The position numbers were made by a program, and so were the translations under genes. Below, one piece after another: positions 42,222 through 51,302 of a stretch of 64,000 bases of DNA. Source of the DNA: Thiovibrio frasassiensis (GTDB lineage Bacteria; Desulfobacterota; Desulfobulbia; Desulfobulbales; Desulfurivibrionaceae); NCBI RefSeq assembly GCF_029607905.1, contig NZ_JAPHEH010000001.1, forward strand, positions 587,530 through 651,529, in the 5' to 3' direction. The first letter of the stretch is position 1. Each line of letters starts with the position of its first letter. The notes beneath the pieces are model-generated. The model was given only the letters and a program-made list of their open reading frames with translations, was not told where the DNA came from and ran no database searches.

Positions 42222-44869
42222 TGAATTATCCGATCTGGCAGTTGGATTTTTCCGGTGGCGGCTTGCTCATCGCCCTGATCGCCATCCTGCATGTGTACAT
42301 CTCCCATTTTGCCATCGGCGGCGGCCTCTTTCTCGTGCTCACCGAGATGAAAGGGTACCGGGAAGGCTCCCAGGAGATCCTTGATTATACCCGCAAACAC
42401 ACCAAGTTCTTTCTGCTCCTCACCCTGGTACTGGGTGCCATCACCGGGGTGGGCATCTGGTTCACCATTGCCCTGATCGCCCCGGCCGCAACCTCGGTCC
42501 TTATCCACAACTTTGTTTTCGGCTGGGCCATAGAGTGGCTCTTTTTTCTCGGCGAAATCGTCGCCATCCTCATCTATTACCAGACCTTTGGCCGCATGGA
42601 ACGACGCAGCCACCTGATCATCGGCTGGCTCTATTTCATCTTTGCCTGGCTCTCCCTTTTTGCCATCAACGGGATCATCGGCTTCATGCTGACCCCCGGC
42701 AAATGGCTGACCACCGGCAACTTCTGGGACGGGATCTTCAACCCCACCTTCTGGCCGGCCCTTTTCTTCCGCACCTTCCTCTGCCTCATGCTGGCAGGCC
42801 TTTACGGCTTCCTGACCTCCACCGCCATTAAGGACGAGGGGTTTCGCTTACGCATGGTGCGCTACTGCGCCACCTGGCTGCTCGCCCCCTTTCTCCTCTT
42901 TCTCGCCTCCGCCTACTGGTATGTGCAGAGCCTGCCGGAAGGCCCCAAGGGTTGGCTGCTCAACCTCGACGCCACCCTGGCTCCCTATCTCACCTTCTTT
43001 GTCTGGGGCTCCCCCATTCTCTTTCTTGGCGGGTTGCTCATGGTCATCCGGCTGCCGCAGACCGCCAAGCGGGCTCTGGCCGTGCTCCTGCTCCTGCTCG
43101 GCATTGCCTACATGGGCTCCTTTGAGTACATCCGGGAGGGCAGCCGCAGACCGTACACCATCTCCGGGCATATTTACGCCAACTCCATCCTGGTCAAGGA
43201 TCTGGCCGCGGTTTCCGAAAAAGGCGTCCTCGCTTCGGCCAAGTGGGTCAGCAAGGATATCACCGAGGCAAATCGGATGGTGGTCGGCAGACAGATCTAC
43301 AACATCTTCTGCGCTTCCTGCCATTCCATCGGCGGGCCCATCCGCGACATCCGAAAATTGAGTGCCAAGTATGCTTCGGTCTATGTCATGGAGGGAGAGA
43401 TCGGCGGCCAGGGAAAACTCATCGGCTGCATGCCGCCCTTTCCCGGCACGGAAGCAGAACGCAACGCCCTGGCCACTTTTCTGGTGGAAGGTTTGCAGGG
43501 CAAGAAACAGCCTGCAGCCAGGGCACAACTCATCACCCCGCCCCTGCCCCCTTTGCCCTTTGAGCCAGATTCCTCCGAGTATATTCTCCTCGCCTGGAAC
43601 TCCCTGGGCATGCACTGCATGACCGATGCGGACAGCTATTTCAGCATCCTGCCCCCGGGCAATACCCTCCAGGCGCAGCTGATCAAACGTGGACCTATCC
43701 CTTCCGTTATTACCGACGGCGTAATCCTCTCCTATCGGGTGGAGCCGGGCTTTGAAAAACCGGCCGATAAGGTGGATTTCTGGAAATACCTCCCTTCCCT
43801 TTACGGCACCAGCAAACCGGACAATATCGGCTTAAGCGATAACGGTCTTGCCGGGAACATGACCCCCCATGCGGAAAGCAAGGCTTTTGTCGCCGACAAG
43901 GTGCCGGTGGTGCCATACCCGGATGCGGGCGGCTATATGCCCTACCCATCCTTCACCATTGAAGCGAGGGATAAGGGGACCAACGGGCTGCTCGCTTCCA
44001 CCCGCATGATTGCGCCGGTTTCCACCGAGATGGGCTGCAACAACTGCCATGGCGGCGGCTGGAGCAAGGGAGTTGCCGGGATCTCGCCGGTGCCGACCAA
44101 GGATTTCCTTTCTGTCCATGACCGTTTCAATAAAACCACCCTTCTCGCCTCGGCCAAGCTCGGGAAACCGGTGCTCTGCCAAAGCTGCCATGCCGACCCG
44201 GCCCTGAATGCTCCGGGCAAGCCAAAACTCCTCAATCTGTCCGCCGCCATCCACGGCTGGCATGCCAACTTCCTGACCGGTCGCGGGGCCGAGGCCTGCG
44301 GTCTCTGTCACCCCAACAATCCGCAGGGCAGCACTCTCTGCCTGCGCGGCATCCATAATGATGCCGGCTTAACCTGCATCAACTGCCACGGCACCCTGGA
44401 AGATCACGCCCTCTCTCTGCTTGTGGCCGAGAAAAAGGCGGGCAAGAAGGGGGCGGACCGGCTGATGCAGCACCTGAAACCCCGGACGGCACCAAGCCTG
44501 GCCGAGATCAAGCCGCGCACCCCCTGGCTGAACGAACCGGACTGCCTCACCTGCCATGTCAATTATGGCCCGCCGGAGACGGACAGCGCCTTTAATGTCT
44601 GGACCAAGGACGGCAGCGGGCTCTACCGCAATCGCCATGACGAGTCGGGCAGCATCCATTGCGCCACCTGCCACGGCAGCCCGCACGCCATCTACCCGGC
44701 CACCAACCCCTACGAAAGGGAGCGGGACAACTTCGGCCCCCGGCAGTACCAAAACAACCCCTATCCCATCGGGGCCAATAAAAACTGCAAGGTCTGCCAT
44801 ACCATTGAAATGGAGGTGGAGATGCACCACCCCAACTCCCTCAACATGATGCGCAACACCCGGGAGTAG
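42221..44869 (+). CDS. CydA-like oxidase subunit fused to an octaheme c-type cytochrome
   Basis: 882 residues. Residues 1-305 form eight membrane helices related to CydA: H24 (b595 His), E105 and E112 (the E99/E107 pair), and E306 in REGSRRPY (matches E445 of TEVGRQPW). The b558 His is Arg (R184 in FFRTF), the b558 Met is absent and there is no Q-loop. Residues from 355 are periplasmic: a class I cytochrome c (FCASCH 363-368) and seven more CXXCH, eight in total. The protein probably feeds c-heme electrons to a bd-type centre; oxygen as acceptor is inferred. Confidence 0.82.
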   Translation: MNYPIWQLDFSGGGLLIALIAILHVYISHFAIGGGLFLVLTEMKGYREGSQEILDYTRKHTKFFLLLTLVLGAITGVGIWFTIALIAPAATSVLIHNFVFGWAIEWLFFLGEIVAILIYYQTFGRMERRSHLIIGWLYFIFAWLSLFAINGIIGFMLTPGKWLTTGNFWDGIFNPTFWPALFFRTFLCLMLAGLYGFLTSTAIKDEGFRLRMVRYCATWLLAPFLLFLASAYWYVQSLPEGPKGWLLNLDATLAPYLTFFVWGSPILFLGGLLMVIRLPQTAKRALAVLLLLLGIAYMGSFEYIREGSRRPYTISGHIYANSILVKDLAAVSEKGVLASAKWVSKDITEANRMVVGRQIYNIFCASCHSIGGPIRDIRKLSAKYASVYVMEGEIGGQGKLIGCMPPFPGTEAERNALATFLVEGLQGKKQPAARAQLITPPLPPLPFEPDSSEYILLAWNSLGMHCMTDADSYFSILPPGNTLQAQLIKRGPIPSVITDGVILSYRVEPGFEKPADKVDFWKYLPSLYGTSKPDNIGLSDNGLAGNMTPHAESKAFVADKVPVVPYPDAGGYMPYPSFTIEARDKGTNGLLASTRMIAPVSTEMGCNNCHGGGWSKGVAGISPVPTKDFLSVHDRFNKTTLLASAKLGKPVLCQSCHADPALNAPGKPKLLNLSAAIHGWHANFLTGRGAEACGLCHPNNPQGSTLCLRGIHNDAGLTCINCHGTLEDHALSLLVAEKKAGKKGADRLMQHLKPRTAPSLAEIKPRTPWLNEPDCLTCHVNYGPPETDSAFNVWTKDGSGLYRNRHDESGSIHCATCHGSPHAIYPATNPYERERDNFGPRQYQNNPYPIGANKNCKVCHTIEMEVEMHHPNSLNMMRNTRE

Positions 44870-44870
44870 G

Positions 44871-44915
44871 CAAATACCCCACCCCTGCTAGCGCAAGAGC
44901 CGGGGTATTTCCCTC
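44871..44915 (+). terminator. probable terminator of the cytochrome operon
   Basis: AAATACCCC (44872-44880) pairs with GGGGTATTT (44902-44910), followed by CCCTCTTTTC. Two bases after the stop codon. Confidence 0.6.
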
Positions 44916-44929
44916 TTTTCCCCTTGCCC

Positions 44930-44964
44930 TGCGCCCCACTCCTAGAATACAGGCGTGGGGCGCA
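44930..44964. other. perfect 10-bp inverted repeat
   Basis: TGCGCCCCAC (44930-44939) / GTGGGGCGCA (44955-44964), 15-base loop, no T tract. Lies between the cytochrome terminator and the feo promoter; role unknown. The rest of the 323-base gap shows no gene. Confidence 0.6.
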
Positions 44965-45116
44965 GCCATTTTCCTCGGCACACTCGCCCCAACTCCCAGA
45001 GCCATCTAGAACAGGGCCGAAAGGTTTTTGCTGCAAATCCTCCCTTACCAGAAGCAGCACCCCCCGGGCCCAAAAGTTCGGGAAGCATAATTTTATTCTG
45101 CAACCTAAAAAAAATA

Positions 45117-45145
45117 TTGACTTCTTAACCGCACCTTTTTATTAT
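45117..45145 (+). promoter_or_regulatory. predicted sigma-70 promoter of the feo operon
   Basis: TTGACT (45117-45122), 17-base spacer, TATTAT (45140-45145), about 48 bases ahead of the feoA ATG. No convincing Fur box was recognised around it. Confidence 0.6.
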
Positions 45146-45192
45146 TGCCCCTCGTCAGCAGCAAAACATCGAAAACACCACGGAGAATACGC

Positions 45193-45426
45193 ATGCCAAC
45201 AGTTCTGCTTCGCGAAATGCAGAAAGACCAGTCAGGCACCATTACCGCGGTTAAGGTCGGCGGCGAGCTTGGCCGCCGCATCCGCGACATGGGCATTGTC
45301 CCCGGCACCCGCATCACCATCATGGGCCGGGCTCCCCTCTACGACCCGGTGGCGATCCGAATCATGGGCGGCACCCTGACTCTGCGCAACACCGAGGCAG
45401 ACTATATCGAGGTGGAAATCGCCTGA
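45193..45426 (+). CDS. feoA: ferrous iron transport protein FeoA
   Basis: 77-residue SH3-like cytoplasmic partner of FeoB. The family pattern RRIRDMGIVPGTRITIMGRAP and DPVAIRIMGGTLTLR is intact. The ATG at 45193 (GGAG upstream) gives a normal FeoA; the open frame goes back to 45145 without homology. Followed after 21 bases by feoB. Confidence 0.95.
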   Translation: MPTVLLREMQKDQSGTITAVKVGGELGRRIRDMGIVPGTRITIMGRAPLYDPVAIRIMGGTLTLRNTEADYIEVEIA

Positions 45427-45447
45427 TTTCCCCAAGGAAGCAAGAAC

Positions 45448-47631
45448 ATGGCAACAACCATCACCATAGCCCTGGCCGGCAATCCAAATGCGGGCAAGAC
45501 CACCCTGTTCAACACCCTGACCGGCGCCCGCCAGCATGTGGGCAACTACCCCGGCGTCACCGTGGAAAAGAAAGAGGGGGGGTACACCTTTCCCACCGGC
45601 GAAGTAGCCACGATCATCGACCTGCCCGGCACCTATTCCCTCACCGCCTATTCGGTGGAAGAGGTTGTGGCCCGCGATTATCTGGTACAGGAAAAACCCG
45701 ATGTGGTCATCAATATCACCGATGCCTCCAACCTGGAACGCAACCTCTATCTTTCCGCCCAGCTCCTTGAGCTCGGGGTCCCCATGATCATCGCCCTCAA
45801 TATGATCGATGTTGCCCGGGATCGCGGCATCACCCTTGATGCCCAGAGGCTCTCGGCTCTGCTCAAGGTCCCGGTTGTCCCCATCATTGCCCGCTCCGGC
45901 AAAGGCACCCCCGAGCTGATGGAGGCCGCCCTTGAAGTGGCCCGCGAAAACGGGCCCTGGAATCCCCTCCATATCTCCTACGGCGAAGACGTTGATCTCG
46001 CCCTGCAGACCATGGCGCAGCAAATCAGCACTTCCGACTTCATGACAGACAACTACACCCCCCGCTGGCTGGCCCTCAAGTACCTGGAAGGAGACAGCCA
46101 GATCCAGGAAAAAGGGTATCGCCACAACCCGGTTGTTGACGCGGAACTCAAGGAGATTGTGACCCGGGTCGGTGAACACCTGCACAAGACCATGGAAACC
46201 TATCCGGAGGCGATCATTGCCGACCACCGCTACGGGTATATCAAATCCGTGCTCCGCCAGGAGGTGATCACCCATAAATTCGACATCGACCGGCTCCATG
46301 CCTCCGACCGGATCGACAAGATCCTGACCAATCGGTTCATGGGACCGCTCATCATGCTCGCGGTGCTTCTCGGCCTCTACAAATTCACCTTCACCTACAG
46401 CCAGCTGCCCGTTTCCTGGCTCGAGGGATTTTTCGGCTGGCTGGGTGACAACCTCAACACCTTCCTGCCGGACGGCCACCTGAAATCCATGCTCATCTCC
46501 GGGGTTATCGACGGAATGGGCGGGGTGCTCGGCTTTGTCCCCCTGATCATGTTCATGTTTTTCGGCATCGCCATCCTCGAAGATTCCGGCTATCTGGCCC
46601 GGGTCGCCTTCATGATGGACCGGGTCTTCCGCCTCTTCGGGCTGCACGGCAGTTCGGTCATGGCCTACATCGTCTCCGGCGGCATTGCCGGGGGGTGTGC
46701 CGTGCCCGGGGTCATGGCCGCCCGCACCCTCCGCTCCCCCCGCGAACGGCTGGCCACCCTGCTCACCGTTTCCTTCATGAACTGCGGGGCCAAGCTGCCG
46801 GTGCTCGCCCTGCTCACCGCCACCTTTTTTTCCAAAAACCAGGCCGCGCTCATGTTCCTTTTGACCCTGCTGGCCTGGGCGGTGGCGCTCACCGCCGCCA
46901 AGATCCTGCGGCTCACCGTCTTGCGCGGCGAATCCACCCCCTTTGTCATGGAGCTGCCGCCCTACCGTTTTCCCACCTTCCGGGGATTGCTCATCCACAC
47001 CTGGGAACGGACCTGGCAGTATATCAAGAAGGCGGGCACCACCATCCTGGCCATCTCCATCCTGATCTGGGCCATGATGACCTTTCCGGGGCTGCCGCAA
47101 TCGGAAGAGCAGAATTTCGCCCGCCAGCGCCAGGAGGTTGCCGCCTCTTTGGTCCAGCCGGAAGAAGCCTCGCAACTGAAAGCAAAACTGGCTGCCCTTG
47201 ACACCGCCCGGGCAGGAAGCGCTCTGCGCCATTCTCTCGCCGGCAGGCTCGGCATCGCCATGGAAGCAGTCAGCTGGCTGCCCGGCTTTGACTGGCGGAC
47301 CAACATTGCCTTGGTGGGCGGATTTGCGGCCAAGGAGGTCATCGTCACCACCCTGGGTACGGCATACTCCTTGGGAGAGACAGACCCGGAGGCCAACGCT
47401 TCCCTGAGCGAAACCCTGGCCCGAGATCCGCACTGGAACCCGGTGGTGGCCCTGGCCCTCATCGTCTTTATCATGTTTTACGCACCCTGCTTTGTTACGG
47501 TGGTATGCATCTCCAAGGAGTCCGGCTCATGGAAGTGGGGAGTTTTTTCCATCTGTTTCAATACCGTCTTCGCCTTTTTGCTGGCGACCCTGGTCTATCA
47601 GGCCGGGCGGGCGCTGGGGTTTACCGGATAA
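45448..47631 (+). CDS. feoB: ferrous iron transporter FeoB
   Basis: 727 residues. Inner-membrane Fe(II) importer with an N-terminal G domain (P-loop GNPNAGKTTLFN at residues 11-22, DLPGTYSL as G3, NMID as G4), a helical GDI-like spacer, and two Gate/core membrane regions (CAVPGVMAARTL carries the conserved first-gate Cys). AGGAAG precedes the ATG. Part of feoA-feoB-Cys-rich protein operon. Confidence 0.97.
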   Translation: MATTITIALAGNPNAGKTTLFNTLTGARQHVGNYPGVTVEKKEGGYTFPTGEVATIIDLPGTYSLTAYSVEEVVARDYLVQEKPDVVINITDASNLERNLYLSAQLLELGVPMIIALNMIDVARDRGITLDAQRLSALLKVPVVPIIARSGKGTPELMEAALEVARENGPWNPLHISYGEDVDLALQTMAQQISTSDFMTDNYTPRWLALKYLEGDSQIQEKGYRHNPVVDAELKEIVTRVGEHLHKTMETYPEAIIADHRYGYIKSVLRQEVITHKFDIDRLHASDRIDKILTNRFMGPLIMLAVLLGLYKFTFTYSQLPVSWLEGFFGWLGDNLNTFLPDGHLKSMLISGVIDGMGGVLGFVPLIMFMFFGIAILEDSGYLARVAFMMDRVFRLFGLHGSSVMAYIVSGGIAGGCAVPGVMAARTLRSPRERLATLLTVSFMNCGAKLPVLALLTATFFSKNQAALMFLLTLLAWAVALTAAKILRLTVLRGESTPFVMELPPYRFPTFRGLLIHTWERTWQYIKKAGTTILAISILIWAMMTFPGLPQSEEQNFARQRQEVAASLVQPEEASQLKAKLAALDTARAGSALRHSLAGRLGIAMEAVSWLPGFDWRTNIALVGGFAAKEVIVTTLGTAYSLGETDPEANASLSETLARDPHWNPVVALALIVFIMFYAPCFVTVVCISKESGSWKWGVFSICFNTVFAFLLATLVYQAGRALGFTG

Positions 47632-47655
47632 AACAGAGAGCGCGGAGGATTCGCC

Positions 47656-47847
47656 ATGTGGCAAAATATCATTATCTCCTGCATCATAGTGGCCTGCGCC
47701 TTTTTCCTCGGGCGCAGAATCTTTCGCCAGCTCACCGGCAAGCAATCGGGCTGCAGCTCCGGCTGCAAGGGGTGTAACGACCCAGCAGCGGGCTCCGACA
47801 GCTGCACAAAAGCCAAGGCGGACTTTCCCAAGAAAACCGATGGCTAA
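47656..47847 (+). CDS. FeoB-associated Cys-rich membrane protein
   Basis: 63 residues: one membrane helix (IIISCIIVACAFFLGRRIF) followed by a Cys-rich tail GCSSGCKGCNDPAAGSDSC. This family usually follows feoB and probably binds iron near the transporter. GGAGG precedes the ATG; 24 bases after feoB. Confidence 0.88.
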   Translation: MWQNIIISCIIVACAFFLGRRIFRQLTGKQSGCSSGCKGCNDPAAGSDSCTKAKADFPKKTDG

Positions 47848-48033
47848 CCTGCCGCACATTCCATCTTTTTTTCACCTTTGCGCCACGCTTCCGAGCCACC
47901 GCAGCAATGCGGCCAGAAAGAAATCCGATTTTCTCCCCTGAACCCCGTCCGCCAATTTTCAAGGAATATCGCCGCACCCCCTCTTTTTCGAGTACAATGC
48001 CGGACAAACAGAAATACCTATTAGGGAGGATCC

Positions 48034-49281
48034 ATGCTGAGCAACTTTGAATCTTGGCTCACAAGCCAAGGTCTTTCGGAGGGTCTTGCCCAGGCTCTGG
48101 AATTTTCCGCGGCCCTGGCCGCCCTGCTTCTTCTCGCCCTGCTTACCGGCTGGGCCGCTCTTCGCTTTCTCGCCCCCCTGTTCGAAAGAACGGCGCAACG
48201 CAGCAGCAGCAAGTGGGATGACACCCTGGTCGAGCGCCTTTTTTTCAAACGCTCAGCCTATCTGCTCCCCAGCTTGGCGGTCTATCTGGCCTGCGACCTC
48301 ATCTACCCGCCGGCAAGCCCTTCCGGTACCCTCTTCAAGCGCGCGGCCCTGATCCTCTTTGTCATCATCAGCGTCCGGGTCCTGGACGCCTTCCTCTCTG
48401 CACTGCACGACATCTACCGGTTGCATGGTGCCGACAGGGCCAAACCCATCCGGGGCTACATCCAGGCCGTTACCATTCTCGTCTACATCATGGCCGGTAT
48501 CTTTATCGTGGCCATTGCCACCGGCCAGTCTCCCTGGGGCATTCTCACCGTCCTCGGCGGGCTCACCGCCGTCTTGCTCTTGGTGTTCAAGGATACCCTG
48601 CTCGGCTTTGTCGCCAGCATCCAGCTTTCCACCAACGACATGGTCCAGGTCGGCGACTGGATTGAGATGCCGAAATACGGGGCGGACGGCGAGGTGATCG
48701 ATATCTCCATCAATACCATCAAGGTGCGTAACTGGGACAAGACCATCGCCACCATCCCGACCTACGCCTTGGTCTCGGACAGCTTCAAAAACTGGCGCGG
48801 CATGGCCGAATCCGGCGGCCGCCGCATCAAACGGGCCCTGTTGCTGGACATGAATTCGATCCGGTTCTGCAGCGAAGAGATGCTCCGCCGCTTTGCCCAC
48901 ATCGAGCTGCTGACCCCCTACCTCACCAGCAAGGGAACAGAAATTGCCGCTTACAACGCCGAACACCATCCCGATCCCAGCAGTCGCCTCAACGGCAGAC
49001 AGCAGACCAATATCGGCATTCTTCGCGCCTACATCATCGCCTACCTCAAGCATCACCCGCAGATCCGGCAGGACATGACCTTTCTGGTCCGACAGCTGGA
49101 GCCCACCCCCCAGGGGTTGCCCATGGAAATTTATGTCTTCAGCCGTCAGCAGGCCTGGGCGGATTACGAGGCGGTCCAGGCCGACATTTTCGACCATATC
49201 CTGGCCGCGGTGCCTGAATTCGGCCTCCGGATCTTTCAGTTCCCCGCCGGCCACGATCTGAAAGGGGTGCTGCATCCTTAG
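48034..49281 (+). CDS. mechanosensitive channel of the MscS family, YbdG type
   Basis: 415 residues, the same length as E. coli YbdG. Five N-terminal membrane helices lead to the pore helix (PWGILTVLGGLTAVLLLVFKD), then the MscS beta domain (TNDMVQVGDWIEM, VRNWDKTIATIPTYALV, SFKNWRGM) and a C-terminal domain. Releases solutes on hypo-osmotic shock. GGGAGGA precedes the ATG. Monocistronic by spacing. Confidence 0.92.
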   Translation: MLSNFESWLTSQGLSEGLAQALEFSAALAALLLLALLTGWAALRFLAPLFERTAQRSSSKWDDTLVERLFFKRSAYLLPSLAVYLACDLIYPPASPSGTLFKRAALILFVIISVRVLDAFLSALHDIYRLHGADRAKPIRGYIQAVTILVYIMAGIFIVAIATGQSPWGILTVLGGLTAVLLLVFKDTLLGFVASIQLSTNDMVQVGDWIEMPKYGADGEVIDISINTIKVRNWDKTIATIPTYALVSDSFKNWRGMAESGGRRIKRALLLDMNSIRFCSEEMLRRFAHIELLTPYLTSKGTEIAAYNAEHHPDPSSRLNGRQQTNIGILRAYIIAYLKHHPQIRQDMTFLVRQLEPTPQGLPMEIYVFSRQQAWADYEAVQADIFDHILAAVPEFGLRIFQFPAGHDLKGVLHP

Positions 49282-49308
49282 CGCTAGATCGTTGCGACAG
49301 GCAAACAA

Positions 49309-49323
49309 ATCGGTTATACCGAT
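49309..49323. promoter_or_regulatory. dyad operator candidate upstream of the LysR gene
   Basis: Perfect dyad ATCGGT-TAT-ACCGAT, 40 bases before the LysR-family ATG, overlapping the likely promoter. Position and symmetry fit an autoregulatory LysR-type site. Confidence 0.5.
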
Positions 49324-49362
49324 CCTTGCCATCCAACATATAAATGCAAAGGATCAGTTGCC

Positions 49363-50259
49363 ATGGACCTGCACCGCCTGGAAGTATTTTGCAAGGTTGT
49401 CGAACTGAAGAGCTTCACCAAGGCCGCCGAGGCCATTTTTCTTTCCCAGCCCACGGTGAGCGAACATATCCGCAGCCTGGAAGAAATGCTCGAAGAACGG
49501 CTGGTGGACCGGTTGGGCCGTGAAGCGCTGCCCACCCCGGCAGGCCAGCTTCTCTACAAATACGCCCGCAAGATCCTCCGCCTTCGCCAGGAAACCATCC
49601 AGGCCATGGCCGATTACCGCGGTGCCCTGGCCGGACATCTCGCCCTCGGCGCCAGCACCATCCCCGGAGCCTATATTCTGCCCCAACAGATCGGCGCCTT
49701 CAAAAAACTCCACCCCGCCATCCAGATCACCCTCTCGATCAGCAACTCCCGCACGGTGGCGGACGGAGTTCAGAATGGCGACACGGAATTCGGCGTGGTC
49801 GGCGCCCGCTGGAGCGACCCGGCCCTCGAATGGCAGGAGATCCTGGAAGACGAACTGGTCCTCACCGTCTATCCGAGCCACCCTTTTGCCAGGCTAAAGA
49901 CAGTGGAGCCCAGCCGGCTTCTCGACGAACCGATGATCATCCGGGAACGGGACTCCGGCACCCGCCGGGTCGTTACCCAATTGCTCGAAAAATACCTGGA
50001 TCTCGCCCGCTTGCAAATTGTTGCCGAAATGGGCAGCACCGAGGCGGTCCGCCAGTCCATTAAGTCGGAGGTCGGCATCGCCATCCTCTCCCGCCGGGCC
50101 GTGGCCGAGGATATCGAGCGCGGCTCCCTGGTGGCGGTGCCCTTGCGCAAGATCCGCCTCTCGCGCCCGTTTTATCTGGTCACCCGCAAAAACCGACACC
50201 CTTCGCCGATCTGCAGTACCTTTCTCGATTTTTTGCAGCAACCGCCCGTGTTGACTTAA
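49363..50259 (+). CDS. LysR-family transcriptional regulator (selenium-metabolism-associated type)
   Basis: 298 residues: winged helix-turn-helix at 1-60 (LEVFCKVVELKSFTKAAEAI, SQPTVSEHIRSLE), coiled linker, and a periplasmic-binding-like effector domain (ASTIPGAYILPQQIG near residue 98; DELVLTVYPSHPFA; RERDSGTRR). The overall pattern resembles the LysR subgroup found near selenium metabolism genes in sulfate reducers; this assignment is from memory. Followed after 62 bases by the sulfite-reductase-like gene at 50322, its most likely target besides itself. Confidence 0.9.
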   Translation: MDLHRLEVFCKVVELKSFTKAAEAIFLSQPTVSEHIRSLEEMLEERLVDRLGREALPTPAGQLLYKYARKILRLRQETIQAMADYRGALAGHLALGASTIPGAYILPQQIGAFKKLHPAIQITLSISNSRTVADGVQNGDTEFGVVGARWSDPALEWQEILEDELVLTVYPSHPFARLKTVEPSRLLDEPMIIRERDSGTRRVVTQLLEKYLDLARLQIVAEMGSTEAVRQSIKSEVGIAILSRRAVAEDIERGSLVAVPLRKIRLSRPFYLVTRKNRHPSPICSTFLDFLQQPPVLT

Positions 50260-50321
50260 ATCAAGGCATCCCGCCGCCTTCCGCGCTATCCTGGCCAGAC
50301 AATCTTACTCTGAGGTGAACC

Positions 50322-51131
50322 ATGCAGTGGGACAAAGATGCGGAACAGGCGGTGGGCAAGATCCCTTTTTTCGTTCGCCAGCGCGTGAAAAAAAGAGTGG
50401 AGGCCGAGGCGCAGCAGAGTGGTGGTGCCAGGGTAACCATGGCCCATGTTGCCGCCTGCCAGCAACGCTACCTGCACCATCAGGAAGAGGAAGTGAAAGG
50501 ATTCTGCCTGGAGGCGTGTTTCGGCCAAAACGGCTGCCCCAATCGCATCGACACCGGGGAGAATCTGGCGGGACGACTCGAAACCCTGCTCGGCACACAC
50601 AACTTGAAAGAATTCATGCAGAGCCGGGTCTCCGGCCCGCTCAAGCTGCACCACAAGTTCCGACTCACCATGGCAGACTGCCCCAACAGTTGCTCCCGCC
50701 CGCAGATTGTCGATATCGGCCTGATCAGCGCCGCCCTCCCCAAATTGACTGAGACCGCCTGCTCCGGATGCGGCTCCTGCCTTAATGCCTGCCGGGAAGA
50801 GGCGATCACCCTTGCCGGGCCGGAAGCCGCGCCGCAGTTCAATTGGCAACGCTGCCTGGCCTGCGGCCAATGCGCCAGGGCCTGCCCCACCGCCACCATC
50901 GCCCAGGGGTGTACCGGCTACCGCATCCTCTTGGGCGGCAAACTGGGCCGCCACCCGCAACTTGGCCAAGAACTGTCCGGGATCTTTTCTGCGGAAACCA
51001 CCCTGGCCATCGTCGACGCCTGCCTCGCCCATTTCAAGGCGGAAAACAAAAAGGGGGAACGATTCGGCGAGCTGCTCAACCGCACCGGCGTCACCTTTCT
51101 CGCCCCCTATACCATCTTACCCCCCCGATGA
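50322..51131 (+). CDS. siroheme sulfite/nitrite reductase-like protein with PCP-reductase-like N-terminus and two ferredoxin clusters
   Basis: 269 residues. Residues 1-50 (WDKDAEQAVGKIPFFVRQRV) match the short PCP_red domain of light-independent protochlorophyllide reductase and Dsr relatives. The siroheme/[4Fe-4S] ligands C66-x5-C72 and C120-x3-C124 follow, then a 2[4Fe-4S] ferredoxin insert (CSGCGSCLNAC, CLACGQCARAC). Likely a cytoplasmic sulfite- or nitrite-reducing, or related siroheme, enzyme using ferredoxin-type clusters. Different from the smaller protein at 20149. GAGGTGAACC precedes the ATG. Confidence 0.82.
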   Translation: MQWDKDAEQAVGKIPFFVRQRVKKRVEAEAQQSGGARVTMAHVAACQQRYLHHQEEEVKGFCLEACFGQNGCPNRIDTGENLAGRLETLLGTHNLKEFMQSRVSGPLKLHHKFRLTMADCPNSCSRPQIVDIGLISAALPKLTETACSGCGSCLNACREEAITLAGPEAAPQFNWQRCLACGQCARACPTATIAQGCTGYRILLGGKLGRHPQLGQELSGIFSAETTLAIVDACLAHFKAENKKGERFGELLNRTGVTFLAPYTILPPR

Positions 51132-51173
51132 ATATCTCCGGAAAATTTCAGCACCATCTCCCCTATAAACTTG

Positions 51174-51202
51174 TTGCCGAACAGGACAATCTGCGTTATA
51201 AA
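51174..51202 (+). promoter_or_regulatory. predicted tRNA-Arg promoter
   Basis: TTGCCG (51174-51179), 17-base spacer, TATAAA (51197-51202), with a predicted start about 9 bases before the tRNA. Confidence 0.65.
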
Positions 51203-51217
51203 TCCGAACTCATTCAT

Positions 51218-51294
51218 GCGCCCGTAGCTCAGCTGGATAGAGTGTCGGACTACGAATCCGCAGGTCGCACGTTCGAATCGTGCCGGGCGCACCA
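51218..51294 (+). tRNA. tRNA-Arg (anticodon ACG)
   Basis: 77 nt: acceptor GCGCCCG/CGGGCGC, anticodon loop CTACGAA, T-loop GTTCGAATC, encoded CCA. The ACG anticodon (inosine-modified after editing) reads CGU/CGC/CGA. Confidence 0.97.
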
Positions 51295-51302
51295 GTAAAT
51301 TC

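Noticed and set aside
45061-45145. Fur box at the feo promoter
   Set aside because: A/T-rich stretch near 45090 has too few matches to the GATAATGATAATCATTATC pattern to support a site.
45232-47433. 733-codon open frame antisense to feoA/feoB
   Set aside because: Low-complexity Gly/Asp/His-rich shadow of a GC-rich gene; FeoB on the plus strand is unmistakable.
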